Source: an uncultured Eubacterium sp. (GTDB taxonomy: Bacteria > Bacillota > Clostridia > Lachnospirales > Lachnospiraceae). Taken from it: a stretch of DNA of 9,280 nucleotides. The stretch spans positions 1-9,280 of the forward strand of contig NZ_CALGRE010000010.1 of assembly GCF_937958975.1 (NCBI RefSeq). The letters run 5' to 3'. Made by a program: the position numbers and the translations under genes. Under the pieces are notes generated by a model. It was not told the origin of the DNA. It worked only from the letters and a program-made list of their open reading frames with translations, and made no database searches. Shown here in pieces: positions 1 through 6,287 of this stretch (position 1 is the stretch's first letter; each line of letters starts with the position of its first letter).

Positions 1-39
1 CGTATGTGACTGGAGTTCTGACGTGTGCTCTTCCGATCT
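1..39. other. Illumina adapter remnant at contig start
   Basis: Bases 6-39 match the Illumina TruSeq read-2/index adapter (the GTGACTGGAGTTC...GCTCTTCCGATCT sequence known from library kits) at every base except position 19, where T replaces A. The five bases before it (1-5) sit where the index barcode would be. This is library sequence, not genome. The insert begins at position 40, and the gene that runs into this end is cut off there by the assembly rather than by biology. Confidence 0.97.
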
Positions 40-296
40 ACATAACCTTTAACAAATGTAACCTCTGGTAACCATGTCTGAATATTCCACCATGTCTCAC
101 CAATACTTCCACTAATCACTTCCTGAGAAGCATCTGTGGATGTAACACTACCACCGGCTGCAAACCATGACTGCCATGTTGCATCACCAACAAGTGATGT
201 GTCAGCATTAACTGCCTGTGGCAGATATGTTATGCTGGTTAATACCATAGCAATTGCACTAACAATAGCTACCACTTTCTTGAAACGTTTTTTCAT
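40..296 (-). CDS. Secreted protein with CBM-like N-terminus, 5' part only
   Basis: Only the first 85 complete codons are present; the rest is lost at the adapter junction. The protein starts with a typical Gram-positive signal peptide: a basic MKKRFKK stretch, a hydrophobic core (about residues 8-24), and a probable cleavage site after Asn-Ala at residue 31. The mature part is rich in Trp, Gly, Ser and Thr (DATWQSWF, then GETWWNIQTWLPEVTFVKGY). The pattern of strands and aromatics, ending in a Val-x-Phe-x-Lys-Gly-Tyr turn, resembles the start of a CBM4/9-type carbohydrate-binding module as found at the front of secreted glycanases. The module assignment is inference from pattern; the signal peptide is clear. 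The ATG at 296 was chosen because AAAGGAG lies 7 nt upstream and the next upstream ATG (313) runs into a stop after six codons. The gene has its own promoter and is separated from the preceding gene by a terminator. The catalytic part, if any, is outside the window. Confidence 0.85.
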
Positions 297-303
297 TTCA
301 ATT

Positions 304-310
304 CTCCTTT
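304..310 (-). promoter_or_regulatory. Ribosome binding site for the truncated secreted protein
   Basis: On the minus strand this reads AAAGGAG, seven bases before the ATG at 296. It settles the start codon of the truncated gene. Confidence 0.85.
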
Positions 311-410
311 CATATAAAACATTAGTTTCTTATGAATAAATCCCCTCTACTATCCATATAGCTATTTATCCATAATTTATAATTATTTTAGTCAATAATT
401 ATATACATTT

Positions 411-439
411 ATAGTATCTTTTTTTTATTTAGGTGTCAA
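411..439 (-). promoter_or_regulatory. Probable sigma-A promoter of the truncated secreted protein
   Basis: On the minus strand a perfect TTGACA (439-434) is followed after 17 bp by TACTAT (416-411, 4 of 6 consensus). Transcription would start near 404, giving a 5' UTR of roughly 100 bases. A perfect TATAAT lies at 403-398 but has no -35 at a normal distance. The whole 297-553 stretch is extremely AT-rich with A and T runs, including an UP-element-like A/T tract upstream of the -35. I see no ORF, riboswitch fold or other structured element there. In such AT-rich DNA chance -10 matches are common, so the -35 carries most of the weight. Confidence 0.6.
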
Positions 440-553
440 TTTTTATAAAAATATTTTTATGTCTTTTTTTTACTTTTTTATAATCTTTTTATAAAAAACA
501 ATATATATTTATCTTTTACTAAAAATGTTTTTATACTCTTTTCCCGTTATTTA

Positions 554-595
554 AACCTAAAATAGCCGGCATTTAAATGCCGGCTATTTTAGGTT
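554..595 (-). terminator. Perfect 42-bp palindromic terminator with embedded stop codon
   Basis: This stretch is identical to its own reverse complement over 42 bp: a 19-bp arm, a TTAA centre, and the matching arm. The GC core is GCCGGC on each side, flanked by AAAATA/TATTTT, so a hairpin followed by a U-rich stretch forms on either strand. The TAA stop of the transglutaminase-like gene (591-589) lies inside the stem. Its position just after that gene and upstream of the next gene's promoter indicates an intrinsic terminator for the transglutaminase-like unit. The symmetry makes it potentially bidirectional, although no plus-strand gene is seen to need it. Confidence 0.88.
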
Positions 596-1887
596 AATTT
601 GTTCCGCTTTATCTTTTTGACATTAGACCACTTCGTAAATACTTTTTTTCCTTCAATAAATTTATATGCTCTGAATCGAACATAATAACTTTTTGATTTC
701 TTGATTTTTTTTAATCTATAGTTTTTTTTCTTTGTAGTCACAATCCTATTGTTCTTTTGGAATTTCTTGTTTGTAGAATATTGTATTTTATAACCAGAGG
801 CTCCGGCAACTCTCTTTAAGCTGACTTTCTTTCGTGATACTTTGCTAAATTGCGGTTTAATAATACAAAATTTTGCCTGTCTGCTTCTGAGAGAAGCTTC
901 CTGTTCTTTTGAGCCATATTCTTTTTCAGCCATTGGATATTTATTGTAAAATTCTAATGTATTATAATCATCCAACCGCGTGTGCTTAAAAAATTTATCA
1001 CCTTTCAAAAAATATTTATATGTTTGTCCGGAATGAAAAATCTCTGAATCCCAAGTAGCATCCAAATTGTAATAATAATTTCCCAGCTTTACAATATTCC
1101 ATCCATGAAGTACATCACCGCCACCATAGCCGGGTATGACTCTCACAGATAATCCCACTTCCTTCAAAAACCTATACATTAATTGTGCATATCCCTGACA
1201 CACTGCTTCGCCACGAAACAATGCTGACCATGAAGAATATACAATATCTTTTGTAATATCTTTTGCGTACGTTACATTCTCACAGACATAATTATATATT
1301 GTCTGAACCTTTTCATAATCTGATGTCTGTTCATCAAATTGGAATCCTGAAATAATATCCTTAACCTTTCTATCCACCTGCTTTTTCTGTTCTAATGTAG
1401 TGAAATACCATATTTCCATACGAAATTCATAAAAATAATACTTCTTTCCATTGACTTTGGCAATAAAACATGAATAAGATGGATACTCTCTATCAATATC
1501 CCAGTGAAGATAATCTCCTTCATCTCCATTTTCCGTTTCCTTTAACGCTTCATTCTCAAGCGCTTCAAATACTTGAACCGGGTTGGAATTTGTAGTCTTA
1601 ACATACACTACAATTTGAGATTCGTGATTCACCATTGATTTTCTCATGCTTAATGCAGCTTCTGAAATTTTCTTATACTTATTATATTTTGTATTTTTTC
1701 CGGACAGTCTGTTATTTCTTTTCGCAAGCTCAGTCTTAGATTTTTCTTTCATGCCTTCCTGAAACTCGTGAGCATTCTCTTTCGCCTGAACGGATACTCT
1801 ATCATAATTCCCTATATAAAAACCGGTATGGGGCGCAAATACAAGCGCCAATACCAATATAGTTAAAACTATTCTCTTTATTTTCAT
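589..1887 (-). CDS. Secreted transglutaminase-like protein with C-terminal Fn3-like module
   Basis: 432 residues. An N-terminal signal peptide (hydrophobic core about residues 5-19, possible cleavage after VQA at 35) directs it out of the cell. A lysine-rich region follows, then an alpha/beta region (about 85-185) and a transglutaminase-like core (about 190-285). The core has the usual triad in order: Cys230 in GEAVCQGYA, His261 in VLHGWN, and Asp276 in NLDATWD. Bacterial members of this superfamily act as cysteine proteases, peptide cross-linkers or amidases, and the substrate here cannot be read from sequence. Residues about 344-428 form a basic Fn3-like beta-sandwich ending in a YYVRFRAYK...KWSNVKK pattern. 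A very similar module ends the GH16 glucanase two genes away and probably serves in wall or polymer binding. The start follows AGGAG five bases upstream. The gene begins 15 bp after the stop of the TPR membrane protein, so the two are almost certainly cotranscribed. The stop codon lies within the terminator stem. Confidence 0.93.
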   Translation of the reverse strand: MKIKRIVLTILVLALVFAPHTGFYIGNYDRVSVQAKENAHEFQEGMKEKSKTELAKRNNRLSGKNTKYNKYKKISEAALSMRKSMVNHESQIVVYVKTTNSNPVQVFEALENEALKETENGDEGDYLHWDIDREYPSYSCFIAKVNGKKYYFYEFRMEIWYFTTLEQKKQVDRKVKDIISGFQFDEQTSDYEKVQTIYNYVCENVTYAKDITKDIVYSSWSALFRGEAVCQGYAQLMYRFLKEVGLSVRVIPGYGGGDVLHGWNIVKLGNYYYNLDATWDSEIFHSGQTYKYFLKGDKFFKHTRLDDYNTLEFYNKYPMAEKEYGSKEQEASLRSRQAKFCIIKPQFSKVSRKKVSLKRVAGASGYKIQYSTNKKFQKNNRIVTTKKKNYRLKKIKKSKSYYVRFRAYKFIEGKKVFTKWSNVKKIKRNKLT

Positions 1888-1902
1888 TAAAACTCCTATA
1901 TT

Positions 1903-3750
1903 TTATTTCTTATACTTTGAAGTATATTTCTGTCCATCATACTTCAATTCTCTTATCATTTTCTTTCCACCTTTTAGTGTGTAAGTAAATTTTTGGTCAT
2001 GATATTTTTTTAGCTTAAAATGTAGTTGATATGTGCCTATCTGAATCTGCGTAACTCTATTTTTACTACTTATTATAGTATCAAAGCCTAAATAATCATT
2101 ATTTTTATCTATAATTCTAAGACACATTTCACCTTTATAAAGAACCTGTGAAATTTTAATACGATATGTTTTCTTTTCTCCATTTACAGTCCCTTTATGT
2201 CTCCATGTTCCTATCCAATACTGTACCTTATCACTAAAGCTATTCATTTTTTTATAAAGTGTATTTGCCTGTTTATAATTTTTTCTAATGGATTCCAAGA
2301 GCTTCATTGCCTCCGAAATCTTACCTTGTTCACCAAGTTTTACAGCCTGATTATATACACTCTCATTAAGATTTTGTGCCTTTGTATATTTTGCCACACT
2401 GTTGTAAATGGACATTCCATTTTTTGTATCACCCTTATCTACTAAGTATTTCGCATATCCATATCCATAAGTTCCATATTCTGCCTCATAGGACGTATCT
2501 TTTGCATAAACATTCTTTATTGTGTTCCATGCTGTCTCATAATCTTTCTGAAGATAGTAAATTTCTGCCATCCCGGCACTTGCTTTATTAATAAGATTAA
2601 AATCGGAAGCTGCATTTGCACTGGATTTAAAAAGTTTCATTGCCTCCTCATAATTTTCCTTCTGCAAAGCTTCAGCACCATCATAATAATCCAAAAATGC
2701 ACCTGCCATTTTCCCATGTGTAGAATCTTTATCTGCATCATGACCCTTCACAAAATAATCCGCTGCCTTATCCTCATCACCATCAGAGAGCGCAGCTAAT
2801 CCTAAATTGTAATTTGCCTCTGCCAAATATTCCTCACTTTTCATAAAGCCGTTTAATTCTTCAAAAGCTGTTACAGCCTTATCATATTTCTTATCATTCA
2901 TAAGTTTTTTAGCAGCTTTATATTTATTATTTGGTATAATAAATGCAAACACAACGACAGCCGCTATCACTGCAATGACACCAACCGCAATGGCTGCCAC
3001 TATATATCTTTTTCGTACCGCTTTTTTTCTGTTTGCCCTTCTGTCTTCACTTGCCTGCTTTCTCTCCTCATTCTGCTTCACAATAGAATATTTTCTTTTC
3101 GCATCTTTTAACAGAACTTTTGCATCCAGATACCAGGAAATTCTTTTTAATATCTCAATACCATTACCAATATGAACAGAATCGTCTTTTGATATATCCT
3201 CCGTAGCCGATATATAGCTGTCTTCGTAATCTTTCAACTTGGCCTCGGCAAATACTTCAACATCTTCTAATTCTCCTACACTCTCATAAATAGAATCCTG
3301 TTTCTGCCAGATTGTTCCATCCTCAAAAGTAACATAATTCACTTGAATAACATATTTTCCTGCCGCCTTGTTAGGTATTGTAATTTTAGCAGCACTCCCC
3401 TTTGTCTCAAGATACTTTAAACCAAGTGCTCCATAATTATGTTCAATATTCTCCACATTTCCCTCATCGTCACTGACAGACACGGTTATGTTTAACTCCC
3501 TGATATCCTTTTTATAGATATTTGTAAACTTTAGGGTTAATCTATTTTTATCACTTATTTTATCATATTCAAGGATACCACTCTCAAAAAGAACCGGACT
3601 TCCATAGGTCCAAAGATTAACCTCTAAATCTAGTAGTTTATCATAACGACTTTCAGTTTCTGTACCTAATTCTTTTTTATCATCCATTTCTTTTTTTGTT
3701 TCATCTGCAATATTTTCACTTATCTGATTTTCCTTCTTCATTTCTTCCAT
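1903..3750 (-). CDS. Bitopic membrane protein with extracellular TPR repeats, unknown function
   Basis: 615 residues from the chosen ATG. Order of parts: a charged, Glu/Lys-rich N-terminus (1-35); a beta-rich, Ig/arrestin-like region (about 43-160); a charged linker rich in Lys and Arg (about 215-248); and one strongly hydrophobic transmembrane helix (about 249-272). About six TPR-like helical hairpins follow (about 275-505; motifs such as KKYDKAVTAFEEL, ENYEEAMKLF, ISEAMKLLESI), then a beta-rich C-terminal domain (about 510-615) opening with WIGTW, lipocalin-like in rhythm only. The basic cluster just before the helix predicts the N-terminus inside and the TPR part outside. No enzyme motif is visible. 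TPRs usually bind proteins, so a scaffold or receptor role is plausible but unproven. An upstream in-frame TTG (3771) would add seven residues, but it lies only about four bases after the predicted transcription start and lacks an RBS. The ATG at 3750 has GGAG six bases upstream. It heads a two-gene unit with the transglutaminase-like gene. Confidence 0.88.
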   Translation of the reverse strand: MEEMKKENQISENIADETKKEMDDKKELGTETESRYDKLLDLEVNLWTYGSPVLFESGILEYDKISDKNRLTLKFTNIYKKDIRELNITVSVSDDEGNVENIEHNYGALGLKYLETKGSAAKITIPNKAAGKYVIQVNYVTFEDGTIWQKQDSIYESVGELEDVEVFAEAKLKDYEDSYISATEDISKDDSVHIGNGIEILKRISWYLDAKVLLKDAKRKYSIVKQNEERKQASEDRRANRKKAVRKRYIVAAIAVGVIAVIAAVVVFAFIIPNNKYKAAKKLMNDKKYDKAVTAFEELNGFMKSEEYLAEANYNLGLAALSDGDEDKAADYFVKGHDADKDSTHGKMAGAFLDYYDGAEALQKENYEEAMKLFKSSANAASDFNLINKASAGMAEIYYLQKDYETAWNTIKNVYAKDTSYEAEYGTYGYGYAKYLVDKGDTKNGMSIYNSVAKYTKAQNLNESVYNQAVKLGEQGKISEAMKLLESIRKNYKQANTLYKKMNSFSDKVQYWIGTWRHKGTVNGEKKTYRIKISQVLYKGEMCLRIIDKNNDYLGFDTIISSKNRVTQIQIGTYQLHFKLKKYHDQKFTYTLKGGKKMIRELKYDGQKYTSKYKK

Positions 3751-3756
3751 AGTCTT

Positions 3757-3760
3757 CTCC
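3757..3760 (-). promoter_or_regulatory. Ribosome binding site that decides the TPR-protein start
   Basis: On the minus strand this reads GGAG, six bases before the ATG at 3750 and inside the region that would be coding if the upstream TTG (3771) were used. No purine-rich site lies at a proper distance from the TTG. Confidence 0.7.
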
Positions 3761-3781
3761 AATTGTTTCAACTTTTTATTG

Positions 3782-3811
3782 ATTATAATTGTACAATCCT
3801 TATTTTATCAT
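3782..3811 (-). promoter_or_regulatory. Probable sigma-A promoter of the TPR/transglutaminase-like unit
   Basis: On the minus strand a perfect TATAAT (3787-3782) lies 18 bp after ATGATA (3811-3806, 4 of 6 to TTGACA). The expected start point is near 3775, giving a leader of about 25 bases to the ATG at 3750. The spacer holds a 10-bp perfect palindrome, ATTGTACAAT (3788-3797), directly next to the -10, which could be an operator half or chance. Confidence 0.6.
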
Positions 3812-3867
3812 ATTTAATAAAATAATACACCCCAAATGTTAGGCCCTTTCTCCTAACACTCAGGGTG
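3812..3867 (-). terminator. Intrinsic terminator of the GH16 glucanase gene
   Basis: On the minus strand, 3867-3852 pairs along its full 16 bases with 3843-3828 (CACCC...GTTAGG against CCTAAC...GGGTG), with three G-U wobbles and an 8-base loop. The RNA then runs into a U/A-rich tail (TATTATTTTATT, 3827-3816). It lies 35 bp after the glucanase stop codon and upstream of the next promoter, separating the two units. Confidence 0.88.
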
Positions 3868-3902
3868 CATAAAAATTTATATTAGATTTTTAGGTAATAT
3901 GG

Positions 3903-5102
3903 CTATTTTTTAATCTTAACACGTTTTACTTTAGACCATTTTCCATATATTTTCTTTCCCTTATATACCTTATAAGCTCTAACTTTAACATAATATATAC
4001 TCTTTTTGTCTAATTTTTTCAATGTTATTTTTACTTTTGATGATGTTTTCTGCTCATATCCCTGGAATTTTTTGTTGTCGCAAAATCTTATCTGATAAGC
4101 TTTTACTCCTGAAATTTTCTTTAACTTTAAGCTTATTTTTCTCTTTTTAACATTTTTAATAGATTTTATTGTTACTCTCGCCGGTTTTGCTTTGGCTTTT
4201 GCCTCAGCTTCCGCCTTTGCTTTTGCCTCCGCAGCCTTTTTAGATGCCTCTTCTTTTTCCTTTGCAATATCTTCAGCTGATTTATCCTGGTAATATCTTA
4301 CATAATCTACTTCCATTGTTGCAGGTAACTGTGCCGCTGACGGATTTATATTTCCGGTTAAATTTCCACCTACGGCAACATTCAATAACATATAATAATT
4401 ATCCTTTAGTTCTTCCATTCCTGCCACGAAATTATATGTGCCAATCAACCTTCCGTCATAGAAAACTCTTATTTTATCATCTGTTCTGTAAACACCATAT
4501 GTATGCCAATCCGTTTTATCAAAATATGGAAATGCATTAGAATATCCCGGCGTACTCTGATAGTGGTCTACCGTTGGTTTTGCCACCGTTGTCCAATGCA
4601 TCGTAGCATATGGATATTTTTGTGTATTAATTGATTCCATAATATCTATTTCACCACACATCGGCCATGTTCTTCCGTTTGTTCCCAGCATCCAAAATGC
4701 CGGCCAGATTCCATTCACTGATGGAAGCTTTATTCTGGCAACCACATAACCATTGCCAACCTCTACTTTTCCTGCTGTTTTAATACGTCCGGATGTATAA
4801 TTCTTTCCACCTTTTGCCTGACTTCTTGCAGTAATTTTTAAAGTTCCATCACTTACATTAACATTGTCAGTAGAATCTGTGTAGTATTCCTGTTCGTTGT
4901 TTCCCCAACCCCAGTCACCATTACCAATCTCATAAGTCCAGTTATCTGTGTCTAGTGCTGTTCCATTAAATTCATCGGACCATATCAGTTTCATATCACT
5001 GGGATTCATCGTGAGTGTATTTGTATTATATCCAGCGCTTACACTTACATGAAACATAAGCATAGCAACCAAAGTTGCTGTTAAAAATATAAATTTTCTC
5101 AT
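3903..5102 (-). CDS. Secreted GH16 endo-beta-glucanase (laminarinase/licheninase type) with Fn3-like tail
   Basis: 399 residues from the chosen ATG. A signal peptide (1-23, cleavage after VSVSA) is followed by a family GH16 catalytic domain (about 38-272). The domain carries the signature GEIDIMES with nucleophile Glu151, Asp153 and acid/base Glu156. The extra Met between the catalytic residues gives the beta-bulge form typical of endo-1,3-beta-glucanases (laminarinases). Other family landmarks are WSDEFNG, GNNEQEYYT, GIWPAFWMLG and the closing VDYVRYYQ. The enzyme would cut beta-1,3 or mixed beta-1,3/1,4 glucans outside the cell with retention of configuration; the exact linkage cannot be settled here. 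A Lys/Ala/Glu-rich helical linker (about 282-306) leads to a basic Fn3-like module (307-399) that closely resembles the tail of the transglutaminase-like protein and may hold the enzyme at the wall or on polysaccharide. Promoter, strong RBS and terminator flank it, so it is probably transcribed alone. An ATG at 5117 overlaps the RBS and was rejected. Confidence 0.96.
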   Translation of the reverse strand: MRKFIFLTATLVAMLMFHVSVSAGYNTNTLTMNPSDMKLIWSDEFNGTALDTDNWTYEIGNGDWGWGNNEQEYYTDSTDNVNVSDGTLKITARSQAKGGKNYTSGRIKTAGKVEVGNGYVVARIKLPSVNGIWPAFWMLGTNGRTWPMCGEIDIMESINTQKYPYATMHWTTVAKPTVDHYQSTPGYSNAFPYFDKTDWHTYGVYRTDDKIRVFYDGRLIGTYNFVAGMEELKDNYYMLLNVAVGGNLTGNINPSAAQLPATMEVDYVRYYQDKSAEDIAKEKEEASKKAAEAKAKAEAEAKAKAKPARVTIKSIKNVKKRKISLKLKKISGVKAYQIRFCDNKKFQGYEQKTSSKVKITLKKLDKKSIYYVKVRAYKVYKGKKIYGKWSKVKRVKIKK

Positions 5103-5108
5103 ATGTTT

Positions 5109-5115
5109 CTCCTCC
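5109..5115 (-). promoter_or_regulatory. Strong ribosome binding site of the GH16 glucanase
   Basis: On the minus strand this reads GGAGGAG, six bases before the ATG at 5102. An in-frame ATG at 5117-5115 shares its last base with the site, so it cannot be the start served by it. The chosen start also gives a standard signal peptide beginning MRKF. Confidence 0.9.
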
Positions 5116-5150
5116 ATATTAACAATATAAAAACATTTTTCTCTTTGTAT

Positions 5151-5180
5151 AATATAACATATTTACTTTTTTTCACTCAA
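5151..5180 (-). promoter_or_regulatory. Probable sigma-A promoter of the GH16 glucanase
   Basis: On the minus strand TTGAGT (5180-5175, 4 of 6) and TATATT (5156-5151, 5 of 6) are 18 bp apart. Transcription would begin near 5144, about 40 bases before the start codon. The surroundings are very AT-rich. No convincing catabolite-response (cre) palindrome was seen near it. Confidence 0.55.
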
Positions 5181-5223
5181 CATTTTATAAAAAAATATTA
5201 CCTCACCTAAAAAATTAGCACCA

Positions 5224-5256
5224 AGTAAAAACCGGATTGTTAAAACAACCCGGTTT
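5224..5256 (-). terminator. Intrinsic terminator after ldhA
   Basis: On the minus strand an 11-bp stem, AAACCGGGTTG / CAATCCGGTTT with one G-U pair and a 6-base loop (5256-5229), runs into a T-rich stretch (TTTTTACTT). It lies just after the ldhA stop codon, so it ends ldhA and probably the whole V-ATPase/ldhA transcript. Confidence 0.88.
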
Positions 5257-5259
5257 CTA

Positions 5260-6249
5260 CTATTTTACTATATTATTTTCTATGATATGCCCCTGCACAT
5301 AAGACTTTGCATTCTCTAACGTAGTATAACTGATAGCCGCCAATGCTTCTTCCGTCAGAAATGCCTGATGGGATGTCACGATTACATTCGGAAACGATAA
5401 CAGTCTGGATGTAATCGATGTTTCTAAAATATCATCTTCTCTGTTTTCAAAAACATTCTCTGTCTCTTCCTCATATACATCAAGACCCACGCTATGGAAT
5501 TTATGCTCTCTAATTCCCTTAATTAAATCAATCGTATCTATCAATGCTCCTCTTGACGTATTGACAAGAACTACATTATCTTTCATTTTCTTTATTGTCT
5601 TAGAATTAATTATATGGTAAGAATCATCTGTTAACGGGCAATGGAGCGAAATTAAATCACTTTCTTTTAAAAGTGTATCCAACTCTACATATTCTACAAA
5701 ATCCAAATCCGGGTTTTTATAGATATCATATGCCAAAACTTTCATACCAAAGCCATGGCAAATACGGCACATCGCCGCACCTATTTTTCCTGTTCCAATA
5801 ATTCCCGCAATTTTATCATGGAAATTTATACCTGTCAGACCAACCAGACTAAAATTATTTTCTCTCACTTTAATATAAGCTTTATGAATATGCCTGTTAC
5901 ATGCAAGTGCCAATGCCATAGCATGCTCCGCCACAGCTTCCGGCGAATACCCCGGTACCCTGAGAATGGTAATACCATGCTTCTTTGCCACCTTTAAATC
6001 AATATTATTAAATCCTGCGCAGCGCATCAGAATTAATTTAATTCCACATTCTGCAAGAACATCAAGAACCTTCTCACTTAAATCAGAGTTTACAAATGCA
6101 CATATCGCATCAAAACTCCTTGCATATTTTGCTGAGCGCTCTGAAATATCAGCTTCTACATATTCTATTTCTATTCCTTCGTACTCCGGTAAAATCTTAT
6201 CGAAAAACTCTTTATCATACTTTTTTGTATCATAAAATAAAATCCTCAT
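5260..6249 (-). CDS. ldhA: D-lactate dehydrogenase (NAD-dependent, LdhA type)
   Basis: 329 residues, the usual length for this family. It reduces pyruvate to D-lactate with NADH in the cytoplasm, regenerating NAD+ during fermentation. Sequence landmarks: MRCAGFNNIDL (75-85) in the substrate domain; PGYSPEAVAEHA (99-110); the Rossmann glycine motif GTGKIG (152-157) followed by Asp175 at the end of the second strand, the usual sign of NAD rather than NADP use; and VNTSRGALID with catalytic Arg233. Glu262 in LDVYEEE and His294 in SHQAFLT complete the triad. The spacing of these residues matches Lactobacillus D-LDH numbering with a constant offset of two. The LdhA subfamily is favoured over other 2-hydroxyacid dehydrogenases by the NFSLVGLTG and HQAFLTEEAL segments. 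The start has GGAGGG seven bases upstream. It lies 38 bp after the ATPase D subunit with no terminator or clear promoter between, so read-through from the ATPase operon is likely, and a terminator follows it. Confidence 0.94.
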   Translation of the reverse strand: MRILFYDTKKYDKEFFDKILPEYEGIEIEYVEADISERSAKYARSFDAICAFVNSDLSEKVLDVLAECGIKLILMRCAGFNNIDLKVAKKHGITILRVPGYSPEAVAEHAMALALACNRHIHKAYIKVRENNFSLVGLTGINFHDKIAGIIGTGKIGAAMCRICHGFGMKVLAYDIYKNPDLDFVEYVELDTLLKESDLISLHCPLTDDSYHIINSKTIKKMKDNVVLVNTSRGALIDTIDLIKGIREHKFHSVGLDVYEEETENVFENREDDILETSITSRLLSFPNVIVTSHQAFLTEEALAAISYTTLENAKSYVQGHIIENNIVK

Positions 6250-6287
6250 AACATTCCCTCCAGTAACAAACTGCCTATATTGATGGT

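Noticed and set aside
136..339. A plus-strand open reading of 67 residues across the left end
   Set aside because: It lies opposite the truncated secreted gene, which has a clear RBS, signal peptide and family-like sequence on the other strand. The plus reading has no RBS or recognisable protein features.
314..553. Possible riboswitch or small RNA in the AT-rich region before the truncated gene
   Set aside because: Apart from the promoter elements it is made of A and T runs with no GC-containing stems or known riboswitch core motifs.
5103..5117. ATG at 5117 as the glucanase start
   Set aside because: It overlaps the GGAGGAG ribosome binding site. The ATG at 5102 is correctly spaced from that site and gives a normal signal peptide.
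5237..5248. Rex-like TTGTTTTAACAA sequence near ldhA
   Set aside because: It resembles a redox-regulator (Rex) site, but it lies downstream of ldhA, forms the top of the terminator hairpin and is not an exact inverted repeat.
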